The notes under the pieces: model-generated
Databases searched by the model: none
What the model was told of the DNA's origin: nothing
What the model saw: only the letters and a program-made list of their open reading frames with translations
Made by a program: the position numbers and the translations under genes
Origin: Colimorpha sp045640985
Lineage (GTDB): Bacteria; Bacteroidota; Bacteroidia; Bacteroidales; P3
DNA length: 64,000 nt
Reading direction: 5' to 3'
Assembly: GCA_045640985.1 (NCBI GenBank)
Contig: JAZUFZ010000013.1
Coordinates: 1-64,000, forward strand
Shown here: piece by piece, positions 1 to 7,429 of the stretch
How positions within the stretch are numbered: position 1 is the stretch's first letter
Layout: the number at the start of each line of letters is the position of its first letter

Positions 1-131
1 GTGTGCGTACACTCGTGGTCTGACACACCCATCATATGATATAGGAAGCTGGTCTGCATAACGTTTACTTTTGGTGGTACATTATAAACGTCTTGACCGG
101 CTTCTTTATTTGCTCCTATCTACGCATTTTT

Positions 132-255
132 ATGAAGAACCTTTTTCTTTGTCGCCTGCACCCCCGTGGGCGACGGTCTCGCCATGTCGAAGCCCGACCG
201 CGCCGACCGCGCTGCTGCTATCGTGAATGTTGACGAAATGGTTGCTCAGATATGA
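132..255 (+). pseudogene. Possible remnant or mini-ORF before the first gene
   Basis: A short reading frame ends at 253-255 and overlaps the ATG of the next gene in an ATGA arrangement, which suggests translational coupling. The only in-frame ATG is at 184 and would give 23 residues. An ATG at 132 lies in another frame. A one-base change would join it into a lipoprotein-like start (MKNLFF then VACTPVG), so this may be a frameshifted lipoprotein gene or a chance leader ORF. Nothing else is recognised in bases 1-131. Confidence 0.22.
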
Positions 256-743
256 AACGCTCTTGGCTTATAACAATCCTCGTCTGCCTGCTCCTTCTGG
301 GGGGTGGCGGGGCTGTCCTGATTCTGCCCCAAGTCGTTCCCTTCTCCCAGTGCAGCGACGTGTACAAGCGTTATGCAAAGATGGATGGTGTTGATGCCAC
401 GTTTATAAAGGATTACAAAGTCAATGATAGTGTAGTGGTTAGTGCAACAATGCTTGAAGCAACAACTGATTCTGCTTGGATAATTCTTCAGCATGATTTC
501 AGCATCCCCATTATCCCAAAAGAATACGAGGAATATTTTTATGCAGACACCAATCAACTATCACTAAAATTGGTCCCCAAGAAAAATCCATCGCTACCGA
601 TGGACAGCATCATACTAAACAATGATTTGGTGGCAATATCATATCCCAAACGTTTGATTTGTATTTTTTCGATAGAAAATACATCACAATTGAAAGCCAT
701 ATTAAGGGATAAATATGACTATAATGTTACTTTAAAGCAATAA
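252..743 (+). CDS. Membrane-anchored or exported hypothetical protein
   Basis: This 163-residue protein has an N-terminal hydrophobic segment (about residues 5-27, Leu/Gly rich) with no lipobox cysteine, so it is probably an uncleaved anchor or signal peptide. The remaining ~135 residues look like a small mixed alpha/beta periplasmic domain. An SDVYKRYAKMDGV segment faintly resembles the start of DUF4252-type domains, but I do not assign it. It sits 2 nt before the next lipoprotein gene, so the two are probably co-transcribed. Function unknown. Confidence 0.6.
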   Translation: MKRSWLITILVCLLLLGGGGAVLILPQVVPFSQCSDVYKRYAKMDGVDATFIKDYKVNDSVVVSATMLEATTDSAWIILQHDFSIPIIPKEYEEYFYADTNQLSLKLVPKKNPSLPMDSIILNNDLVAISYPKRLICIFSIENTSQLKAILRDKYDYNVTLKQ

Positions 744-745
744 AA

Positions 746-1159
746 ATGAACAAAACAATTAGAACAATTGCACTCATTGCAGTGCTAGGTACGATGACTG
801 TTGGCTGCCAGAAAGAACAGGAGATAGAGCCTCAATCATCCGTCACAGAAATTGGCACCGTGTACACGGTGCAGTACGCCGTTGACGGCGTACTGCATCT
901 AGAAACGCTTATTGGCGAACAAGCATGGTCTGACTTTCTACATCGTATGTTAGCATTGGCAGAAGAAGGGTATGAAGTCAGTGTGTCCAATGAAAACATT
1001 ACTTCACGCGTTGTGGCAACCAAAGAAGTTGTTACATATTCCTCCTCCAGCCAAGAAGACGCTTACTCTTGGTGCGACAAGATGGTTCTATCGGGATATA
1101 CTGTTACAATTACCTACGACAAAGAAAAGAATGTATACAATTGTATTGCAATAAAATAA
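746..1159 (+). CDS. Small lipoprotein
   Basis: This 137-residue protein has a signal peptide ending in a lipobox (TMTVGC, Cys at residue 21), followed by a charged linker (QKEQEIEPQ) and a compact ~100-residue domain. It begins 3 nt after the previous stop and is followed 24 nt later by the 558-residue gene, so the three probably form one transcript. Two back-to-back palindromes lie inside the coding region at 856-896. I recognise the general type (TVGCQKEQ lipoproteins of Bacteroidales accessory loci) but know of no function. Confidence 0.65.
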   Translation: MNKTIRTIALIAVLGTMTVGCQKEQEIEPQSSVTEIGTVYTVQYAVDGVLHLETLIGEQAWSDFLHRMLALAEEGYEVSVSNENITSRVVATKEVVTYSSSSQEDAYSWCDKMVLSGYTVTITYDKEKNVYNCIAIK

Positions 1160-1183
1160 GTCTAACATAAAAAAGGAAACAAC

Positions 1184-2860
1184 ATGTCAGACATTATTGA
1201 ACAAATTCGCAACCTTGAAGTGCTCAAGGAAAACCTAAAGGCTGAAAGTTGTAATGCCAATAAGCCATTTATTTCACTTGGCGATTCTCCGGCACCAACG
1301 CTTGACTATGACCTTCCACAAAGCACAACTTTTTCCACTTATGGAACAATCTGTGTTGTCGCAGATTCAAATGTGTTCATCGAAAAGGAGGGAAATGTGC
1401 CCCAAAATGAGAATTATTTCAACGCTTCGGACGAAGAGGTGAGCAGGCGTTTCAACGCAAGTGTCCAGTTGAATAATGACGACCTGGGACTTCGATTCAA
1501 TCCTCATCAGGTACGCAAAGAGTTGGACCTTTCTAAGACCAATCTGTCTGGTATTTCGCTGGAGAAAATATCTGGCGGAGAAAAAGTCGAATCTTCAGAG
1601 CCCAAACTGACGGTTCTTGATACTTGTTTCAACGATATCCAACTTAAAAATCTTAAAGCCCTCAAGTATCGCCCTGTAATGGTTGGTAAACTTAATGGCT
1701 TCGGCTCGAAAATAAAACTAATACCTGACCCCCAAGGGGCGCATCCTCGCCTGTTTGTCATTGAAGAATATAAGACAAGTTCATACCTCGGAAACTATGG
1801 TGCAGGCAAAACACTTGAGACTTTCTCGCTGCTTCCCGGCGAGAAAACGACTATCACAATAAAGACCTATAAGAGTAGTACATCCACCAAAACTCAAGCC
1901 GAGAATCTGCTAGATAGCTTCAGTCAAAGCAGTGTTGACGAAATGGAGAATCTAATGGAAGAAGAGTCCGCCGCTTCTTCCGAGAGCAAAACTTCGGTCA
2001 GCGCCAGTGTCTCTGCTTCTGCCTCTTTTATGGCTGCTCAGTGCTCCGCCAGCGTAAGCGCCGACCACTCTTCATCCCGTTCTTCAAATACTCGTTCTCT
2101 CAATCGTGCCCTCGGCAAACATTGCGAGCAAAGCAACTCTGCCCGCAATGTGGAAATTAACACTACTTCCACAGAAACTGTTACCGAAGGCGAGGAGTAC
2201 ACAACTGTCCGCGAAATCGAGAACATCAACAAAAGCCGTGTTCTCAATTTCGTTTTCCGGCAGCTCCTGCAGGAATATGTCAGCATCACCTATCTTTCCA
2301 ACATCCGCATCGCTTATTGCAACGGCTACATGGAATCGATAAAGATAGTTGACATTGAAGAGATTGACAAACTATTGCAAGAAGTGGTCGTTCCCGAAGA
2401 AATTGCCAATGTCAAGCAAAAAATATTGCAGCGCTACAACGTCATCCGCGACTATACTGGGACGGGTGTACAATTCCTGAAACATATCACGCTTGACAAG
2501 AAAACCTACGGATACGATGAGGATTACTATGTCTGCGACCCTGATGGGAATGATTATATTGTAGTCAAAGGCCACGCCCCTGTTCATATTCCAGGTGTCA
2601 TTTTGAATGTTCAACGCAACACATTGCGAACCGATAGCGTAATTGCCGATGCATTGTTGGGACAGGGCGAAGCTCTTGACTGCTTCAACCAACGTGCGCA
2701 GGATGCAATTGCCGTCAGTGAGAACTTGAAGAATCTTGAACTTGTGCAAAAAATATCGCTCATAGAGAGCATAGATGATCCAACTCAAAAGGCAGAACTG
2801 TACAAGTCCGTATTCGGAAAGTGCTGTTGCGACAATTCGGATTCTTCAACAGATAAATAA
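1184..2860 (+). CDS. Conserved protein heading an effector-like cassette locus
   Basis: The protein has 558 residues, no signal peptide and no membrane segment. It opens with a short coiled-coil-like helix (residues 1-25). Around residues 195-225 is an LLPGEKTTITIKTY motif. It is followed by a low-complexity stretch with strictly alternating small and polar residues (TSVSASVSASASF, about 265-305), which could form amphipathic beta strands. A helical region with charged heptads follows (about 330-440). The tail ends in a CCCDN cluster. The stop codon is followed within 10 nt by a 14-bp perfect hairpin and then an effector-like gene. The last 27 codons recur as an orphan copy at 3984-4067. I do not recognise a named family. 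Carrier, adaptor or pore-forming roles are inference only. Confidence 0.6.
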   Translation: MSDIIEQIRNLEVLKENLKAESCNANKPFISLGDSPAPTLDYDLPQSTTFSTYGTICVVADSNVFIEKEGNVPQNENYFNASDEEVSRRFNASVQLNNDDLGLRFNPHQVRKELDLSKTNLSGISLEKISGGEKVESSEPKLTVLDTCFNDIQLKNLKALKYRPVMVGKLNGFGSKIKLIPDPQGAHPRLFVIEEYKTSSYLGNYGAGKTLETFSLLPGEKTTITIKTYKSSTSTKTQAENLLDSFSQSSVDEMENLMEEESAASSESKTSVSASVSASASFMAAQCSASVSADHSSSRSSNTRSLNRALGKHCEQSNSARNVEINTTSTETVTEGEEYTTVREIENINKSRVLNFVFRQLLQEYVSITYLSNIRIAYCNGYMESIKIVDIEEIDKLLQEVVVPEEIANVKQKILQRYNVIRDYTGTGVQFLKHITLDKKTYGYDEDYYVCDPDGNDYIVVKGHAPVHIPGVILNVQRNTLRTDSVIADALLGQGEALDCFNQRAQDAIAVSENLKNLELVQKISLIESIDDPTQKAELYKSVFGKCCCDNSDSSTDK

Positions 2861-2870
2861 TGTTTAATCT

Positions 2871-2920
2871 CCCACAAAGCAAGGTGCTTAGTAGATATCA
2901 ACCTTGCTTTGTGGGTTCTT
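2871..2920 (+). terminator. Perfect 14-bp hairpin after the 558-residue gene
   Basis: The stem cccacaaagcaagg (2871-2884) pairs exactly with 2902-2915 across a 17-nt loop and is followed by a short T-rich stretch (ttctt). It looks like an intrinsic terminator or attenuator between the conserved gene and the first effector-like gene. A hairpin of unrelated sequence sits at the same relative position in the second cassette (4091-4127). Confidence 0.6.
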
Positions 2921-2931
2921 ATAGTATAATT

Positions 2932-3399
2932 ATGGATGGAATGAAATTTTGGGAAAAAGAATGGAATTCTGTGGGCGACCCCGAAGAATCTATCTCCGTG
3001 TCTAATTCAAATGTTGAGCCGCCTTATTCTGTGATAAATAATAGCAATTTCCCGGTATATTACAAACCAGAAGATGGAAAGGCTTCTGAAAAATGTATTA
3101 TCCCTGCAGGAGAGAAATCCCTCGCACAAGTTGACGGCATTGCAACCGTGAAATATAATAATAAGGTATTCAAAATCCCTGGGAAAGGACCGATTAGATT
3201 TTCGGTAGTGGTAGAAAATAATGGAGATGTAACCTTCTCCTCAATTTCATCATTGCCAATGATAGCAGCTTCAAAAATAATTGACCTTATCAGCGACAAA
3301 AAGAATCATGTATATGGCTGGGTAGAAGAAGATTATTTTCATAGCATGGACGACAAATCATGGGATTCATTATTTAGTTTAGCGAAAACAATAAAATGA
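2932..3399 (+). CDS. Effector-like variable protein 1
   Basis: I prefer the ATG at 2932 to the upstream ATG at 2860, because the longer frame would be translated through the hairpin and because 2932 puts an FW motif at residues 6-7, exactly as in effector-like protein 2. It has 155 residues, no signal peptide, and an N-terminal motif FW-E-K-E-W-N-S-V-G shared with the gene at 4146. The rest is unrelated to protein 2: a beta-rich middle (about residues 30-110), then a helical end with no motif I recognise. Its stop overlaps the ATG of a three-helix membrane protein (ATGA, 3396-3399), the usual spacing of a toxin and its immunity gene. Toxin function is inference. Confidence 0.5.
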   Translation: MDGMKFWEKEWNSVGDPEESISVSNSNVEPPYSVINNSNFPVYYKPEDGKASEKCIIPAGEKSLAQVDGIATVKYNNKVFKIPGKGPIRFSVVVENNGDVTFSSISSLPMIAASKIIDLISDKKNHVYGWVEEDYFHSMDDKSWDSLFSLAKTIK

Positions 3400-3782
3400 T
3401 GAAGGAGAACAAAAAATTCCATTTGATATATATCACATTAATGGTGTTGTCGCTTTTCGTATTTTGCTATGAGTTTTTCAATATAAAGACAATCACAATA
3501 GATAATTATATTGACGACTCATACGGGTATACAACATACGATGCAAATGGAAATCCTACAAATCCTGGTGAAACTGAAAGAAGACTGGCCAATGTCCCAT
3601 GGTATGCTTTCCCTCTGCAAGACCTGTCCGGATATTGTCTCATCGTGCTTCTTTTCTTAATTCCAGCAGCAACTGTTTTTACAATAATCCGATGGAAAAT
3701 AATACGTCGACTCCTAATTGTATACATTCCACTATTGGCATTCGCGACGTTTACGATGATGTATTGGTTCCGAGATTTCTAA
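3396..3782 (+). CDS. Three-helix inner-membrane protein (immunity-like)
   Basis: This 128-residue protein has a transmembrane segment near residues 9-27, a ~50-residue polar loop, and two more hydrophobic segments (about 77-97 and 104-122). It begins inside the stop codon of effector-like protein 1, so translation is coupled. Small polytopic membrane proteins directly after an effector gene are commonly immunity proteins against membrane- or periplasm-acting toxins. That is the only basis for the role given here. Confidence 0.5.
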   Translation: MMKENKKFHLIYITLMVLSLFVFCYEFFNIKTITIDNYIDDSYGYTTYDANGNPTNPGETERRLANVPWYAFPLQDLSGYCLIVLLFLIPAATVFTIIRWKIIRRLLIVYIPLLAFATFTMMYWFRDF

Positions 3783-3794
3783 TTCTGCAAAATA

Positions 3795-3998
3795 TGAAAA
3801 AATAGTTTTTGTAATTCTTTTGTCAATATGCACGGCTGCCATGGCGCAACGGCAAAAGGTGACAGTTGGCAAGGACGGCGCAATGATTGTGAATGGCGAT
3901 ACCGTCGCCTATATCGAGAAAGAGGGCTGCAAAATGATAAGCACATCCTGCCAGTTCTTCATCACTGACGAAGGTGACGCCTTGGTGATCCCGCCCCC
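3795..3998 (+). pseudogene. Broken copy of the periplasmic protein at 5525
   Basis: From 3795 the sequence follows the intact gene at 5525 closely. The signal peptide (MK..IVFVILLSICTAAMAQ) is out of frame with the ATG because of one extra or missing base in the A-run, so a TAG appears after three codons. The mature part from AQRQKV to CQFFITD is well conserved, then homology stops near 3985. There it runs into an orphan copy of the 3' end of the 558-residue gene. A frame from a CTG/ATG-like start near 3820 stays open to 4071, but its last 25 codons read the orphan tail in the wrong frame, so it is unlikely to be functional. Confidence 0.65.
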
Positions 3999-4067
3999 AA
4001 GGCAGAATTGTACTGGTTCGCATTTTGGAAGTGCTGCTGCGATAATTCGAAATCAAGCAAAGAATAA
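3984..4067 (+). pseudogene. Orphan 3'-end fragment of the 558-residue gene
   Basis: Read in the frame ending at the TAA 4065-4067, this segment encodes GDPAPKAELYWFAFWKCCCD followed by NSKSSKE. It aligns with the end of the 558-residue protein (DDPTQKAELYKSVFGKCCCD followed by NSDSSTDK). The surrounding DNA (about 4001-4050 against 2791-2840) is also clearly similar. It has no start codon of its own. It marks the left boundary of a second cassette and is what remains when a cassette is displaced downstream by recombination. Confidence 0.8.
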
Positions 4068-4090
4068 ATAAGGTTTGATAAAATTTACAC

Positions 4091-4136
4091 AGATGGAGGT
4101 AGGATGTACCATATCCAACCTCCGTCTACTAAAAAT
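4091..4136 (+). terminator. Hairpin before effector-like gene 2
   Basis: 4091-4104 pairs with 4114-4127 (14 positions, one G-T wobble and one mismatch, 9-nt loop), followed by an A/T-rich stretch. Its sequence is unrelated to the hairpin at 2871-2915, yet it lies at the same place relative to the tail of the 558-residue gene. Confidence 0.5.
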
Positions 4137-4145
4137 AATTTTGAG

Positions 4146-4742
4146 ATGCAAAATATTGTTTTTTGGCGAGAAACATGGGACGATATTGGGTGTTTTCTAA
4201 AAGCAATACAAACGCCATCTTTAGATGTTCCTATTTCTAAAAGCCAACCTGTCAGGTACACTTTCACTGTGAAAAATAATTTTGGAAATATAAGTGGGGA
4301 ATGCGTTTATAAGTCACTGGAGGAGTGCTGTCGTTCCCTAGGTATACCCCAATATGACGAAGAATTTTGGATTCGTTTAAGAGGAGTGACCCTTGATAAT
4401 ATAAAGGGAATTCCCATTACAGAACTTGCTAATTATATCAATGGTTCTAATATTCTCACTTGCCATAGAATCTATTGCTTGTCTGAGATTATTAGTGCCA
4501 ATAAATTCAATGAACGAGTAATTATCTGTAAGGAAAATCATGCTGCAGTAATTTACGAATTAAGGAAATGGGATAATGGGTATTATGAAATAGAGATTGC
4601 AGAAACAAGCCCGAAGCCTCAATTTTGCGATGATTCAGAAGAATGTGAGGTTTCGATAGTTAAAGGTCGTGAACGTATTGATGGTGGATTAATCGCATTG
4701 TTTGCGGTCTCTTTGGTAAAAATAAAAGAAAATGAAAAATAA
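4146..4742 (+). CDS. Effector-like variable protein 2, possible papain-like cysteine peptidase fold
   Basis: The ATG at 4146 is preferred over 4104, which lies inside the hairpin. It puts the FW motif at residues 6-7 as in protein 1 (FWRETWDDIG against FWEKEWNSVG). The 198-residue product has no signal peptide. A segment GECVYKSLEECC (about residue 45) and a later ENHAAVIYELRKWDNGYYEI (about 140-160) have the order and look of the Cys helix and His strand of C39/papain-like folds, with a possible third residue in WDNG. This is pattern-based and could be wrong. The stop overlaps the next gene by 11 nt, suggesting co-translation with an immunity-like partner. Confidence 0.5.
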   Translation: MQNIVFWRETWDDIGCFLKAIQTPSLDVPISKSQPVRYTFTVKNNFGNISGECVYKSLEECCRSLGIPQYDEEFWIRLRGVTLDNIKGIPITELANYINGSNILTCHRIYCLSEIISANKFNERVIICKENHAAVIYELRKWDNGYYEIEIAETSPKPQFCDDSEECEVSIVKGRERIDGGLIALFAVSLVKIKENEK

Positions 4743-5505
4743 AAGAAGACTACTCATTCTTGTGTTTATGGTCAATGCCATTTGTTACGCCCAATCGTTT
4801 GACGGTCTGTATGCCACAAATGAAAACTACGGAAGAGACTTCTGTGCGATAGTAAACGATACACTAATATTTGTACATAGCAGTAATGAAGGACTAATGA
4901 GGTATTTCGGATACATTGGCCCTTTTGACAGCAGTCAATGGCAAAAAAACAGCACGATGTCTATTTCCTCTGGAACCTGCCTCTATAGGTATAACGCAAC
5001 CCTGGACGCCAATCCATGTAGCGGCGACTCAATTTTATTCTCCTATGAGTTGCCGTATGAAGAGTGTTTCTCTCATCGCATGTTTCTAACAAAAGGTTCT
5101 GACACATTGTATCTGGAGAAAAGAGACTTATCGCCCTCGATATGCTTTCCTCCGCCCTCAATATTTTATGTAAATGTCAAGCAAGAAGACATAATAGACA
5201 ATTGGTTGGATAGTCCGATTGTTATCCATACAAACTCTATCATGTCATGCTCCAAGATTCAGGCCATTATAAGTAAAGGGATGAAATATACAGTAAGATT
5301 TAAATATGCTGATGAGTTTATATCCAATGAATTGTATATTAAGGAATTGATGAGTATTGAAGATGGTGCAGCCATAATAATACAATTTGATGCTGAGGAA
5401 AATGATTTAAAAACATTACTTTGGCGACAAAAATCAGAACCCACCCGTTCTTCCGTTGAAGAATATATCAAGTTGATAACTTATTATCACAAAAAAGAAA
5501 AATAA
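4732..5505 (+). CDS. Exported hypothetical protein (immunity-like partner)
   Basis: This 257-residue protein has an N-terminal signal peptide (about residues 1-21, ending CYAQ) and no membrane segment after it, so it is probably periplasmic. It overlaps effector-like gene 2 by 11 nt, the position held by the membrane protein in cassette 1. Six cysteines in the first half could form disulfides. No family recognised. An immunity role rests on position alone. It ends 19 nt before the next periplasmic protein gene. Confidence 0.5.
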   Translation: MKNKRRLLILVFMVNAICYAQSFDGLYATNENYGRDFCAIVNDTLIFVHSSNEGLMRYFGYIGPFDSSQWQKNSTMSISSGTCLYRYNATLDANPCSGDSILFSYELPYEECFSHRMFLTKGSDTLYLEKRDLSPSICFPPPSIFYVNVKQEDIIDNWLDSPIVIHTNSIMSCSKIQAIISKGMKYTVRFKYADEFISNELYIKELMSIEDGAAIIIQFDAEENDLKTLLWRQKSEPTRSSVEEYIKLITYYHKKEK

Positions 5506-5524
5506 TGATAAAATAATTCTTAAC

Positions 5525-6031
5525 ATGAAAAATCTGTTTATTGTTGTGCTTTTGTCGATCTGTATTAGTGCCACGGCGCAGCGGCAGAAAGTGTCCATCA
5601 GTAAGGACGGCGCAATGGTTGTAAACGGCGACACCATCGCCTACATCGAAAAGGAAGGCTGCAAGATGTTGAGCCCGTCGTGTCAGTTTTTTATCACTGA
5701 CGATAATAATGCCATAATGATTACGGCGACGATGCGCAGTTTTACCGACAAGGAACGCCCTACGCCGGAATTCCCCGAAGGTGTGAAGGTCGCCTATCTC
5801 GTTTTCTCTTTTCAAGGCATGGATGCTACCGCAGAAGCAGATTGTCCAAGCATGATTGTGAAAGAAGAATCGGTGGCCAAGATTGTGGCGCAATGGCGGC
5901 TGATTAAAGATAAGAGGCTGGACCCGGAGGCTGTGGCACAGTTCATCACACACTACGGCAACCGCTATAGCGAGAAAGAACGCAGGCAAAACCAGCCCCC
6001 GGCGATTCAGGTTATTCAGGAAATGTATTAA
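5525..6031 (+). CDS. Periplasmic hypothetical protein, intact copy
   Basis: This 168-residue protein has a clear signal peptide (MKNLFIVVLLSICISATAQ) and a small domain containing NGDTIAYIEKEGCKM and CQFFITDD. The C-terminal half is helical and charged. A truncated, frameshifted copy of its first half lies at 3795-3998, so this family sits at the right end of both cassettes. That placement makes it a constant flank of the locus rather than a variable part. Function unknown. Confidence 0.65.
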   Translation: MKNLFIVVLLSICISATAQRQKVSISKDGAMVVNGDTIAYIEKEGCKMLSPSCQFFITDDNNAIMITATMRSFTDKERPTPEFPEGVKVAYLVFSFQGMDATAEADCPSMIVKEESVAKIVAQWRLIKDKRLDPEAVAQFITHYGNRYSEKERRQNQPPAIQVIQEMY

Positions 6032-6108
6032 CGTTTAATTCATCTTGTGATATGAAGGTGCAACACCCAAACTCACATGAAAGAACCATGTGTCTTATCT
6101 TCCTTGCA

Positions 6109-7077
6109 ATGAAAACAATAGGATTCACCTTTCTGGCACTGATCTTCGTTGGAAATATCCATGCACAAGAATTGTTTAGCGGCGTGGTCACCTACCGTAT
6201 GTCAATGGGCGGCGCGTCAGCTACGACCTACACCACCTACTACCGTGCAGGCGACCAGTTGACCGATATGCCGCAGAGCAAGATGAAAACACTCTACCTC
6301 GCCAAAGAGAAAACCATGTACACCGTGATGGGCATGATGGGCAAACCCATCGTCTCCAGCCGAAGTTTCGACCCTGACACGATGGAGGTGCCGCTCTTCG
6401 ACGTGGCCGACGACATAGAAGTCATCGCCGAACATCGCTGCATCCGCGTGAGCTACGAAGGTGGCAACGCAATGGTGAGCGAGCAGACAACCGTATGGCT
6501 CGACACCTCATACCGCATCCCGTTCCAATACAGCCTTGACGACGACATTCCCTACGGTCTGCCTGTGCGCATCGAGACGCGGATGAAGATGAAGGGGCAG
6601 GATATGGAGACTGTGAGCGAACTAGTCTCTGCGGTAGCCGGAGAGGTGGAGGACGCGCTCTTTGCCGTGCCGGGGACGGAAGGCTCCGTGTGGATGACCC
6701 TCGACGCTGACGGCAAGCCCTCTTTGAGAGGCGACACCGCCGGACTTTTCGCCCCCGTACACTCCGAAGTGCTCACAGAGGTGGACTCCGTAGGCTTCCG
6801 TACCGCCATCGCCAACGGCAAGACCGTCTGTATGTTCACCGCCGTGTGGTGCGGCCCCTGCCGACTGATGTACCCGCGGTTGGAGGCTGTCGCCAAACGA
6901 TTCGGAAAGGATTACCGTTTCCTCAAAGTCGACATTGACCGTTGCCCCACCGTCGCCCGCGAGTACGGCTGCTTGACCATCCCAGTCATTATCATCTTCG
7001 AGAACGGCAAGGAGCTTCGCCGCATTACCTCCGCTGTCCACAGCGAGGATGACATCCTACAATTTCTCAGACAATAA
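6109..7077 (+). CDS. GLPGLI-like domain fused to a thioredoxin domain
   Basis: The start at 6109 (MKTIGF) is chosen because it opens a good signal peptide ending IHAQ. An in-frame ATG at 6052 adds 19 polar residues. The ~322-residue exported protein has two parts. Residues about 20-190 resemble GLPGLI/DUF4412-type periplasmic domains (FSGVVTYRM; YGLPVRIETRMKMKG). Residues about 215-322 are a thioredoxin fold with the active site WCGPC and a cis-Pro-like TIPV. It probably reduces or isomerises disulfides in the periplasm. The DNA is richer in GC than the cassettes just upstream, and it marks the return to chromosomal backbone. Confidence 0.75.
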   Translation: MKTIGFTFLALIFVGNIHAQELFSGVVTYRMSMGGASATTYTTYYRAGDQLTDMPQSKMKTLYLAKEKTMYTVMGMMGKPIVSSRSFDPDTMEVPLFDVADDIEVIAEHRCIRVSYEGGNAMVSEQTTVWLDTSYRIPFQYSLDDDIPYGLPVRIETRMKMKGQDMETVSELVSAVAGEVEDALFAVPGTEGSVWMTLDADGKPSLRGDTAGLFAPVHSEVLTEVDSVGFRTAIANGKTVCMFTAVWCGPCRLMYPRLEAVAKRFGKDYRFLKVDIDRCPTVAREYGCLTIPVIIIFENGKELRRITSAVHSEDDILQFLRQ

Positions 7078-7100
7078 CTCATTTAAATGTGTAAAACCTT

Positions 7101-7140
7101 GCCACGGCAGGCACATATCGCGCTTGCCGTGGCTTCTTTT
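7101..7140 (+). terminator. Intrinsic terminator after the thioredoxin gene
   Basis: A 9-bp perfect stem (gccacggca 7101-7109 with 7125-7133) is followed by ttcttttt, 24 nt past the stop codon at 7077. Confidence 0.7.
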
Positions 7141-7246
7141 TACGGTCTTGCTGGTGACTCGATGCATAATATGAATCTTTCCTTGATTCTAATTCCGGCC
7201 CAGCCCCACAGGTCGGGCCAATTGTTTCATTTAAATTTTCAGTATT

Positions 7247-7429
7247 ATGTACATGTACAAGCAAGATTTGGCTATGGCCTATTTCCCCGACCACAGCAAG
7301 GAGAGTGCAAGCAAACGCTTCGCCCACGAAATCCATTCCAACAAACCCCTCCTCGCCACCCTCCAAGCCACCGGCTACTCCCGCCCCCGCAAAATCCTCT
7401 CCCCAAAACAACTCCAAGGTAATCTCTAA
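7247..7429 (+). pseudogene. DUF4248-type small protein, 3'-truncated
   Basis: The 60-residue product (YKQDLAMAYFPDHSKESASK, later RPRKILSPKQLQ) matches my memory of DUF4248 proteins of Bacteroides: the YKK/SELAM-YFPD start and the LTPKQVR end. In that family the chain continues with about 8-10 more residues after the PKQ motif. Here it ends in GNL and a stop, and the A/T-rich left end of the IS5-type element starts at that point. The gene therefore looks cut by the insertion. It may still be translated. Role of DUF4248 unknown. Confidence 0.55.

Noticed and set aside
2871..4127. Hairpins as integron attC sites
   Set aside because: They lack attC-type R-box core sequences and unpaired bulges, and no integron integrase is present.
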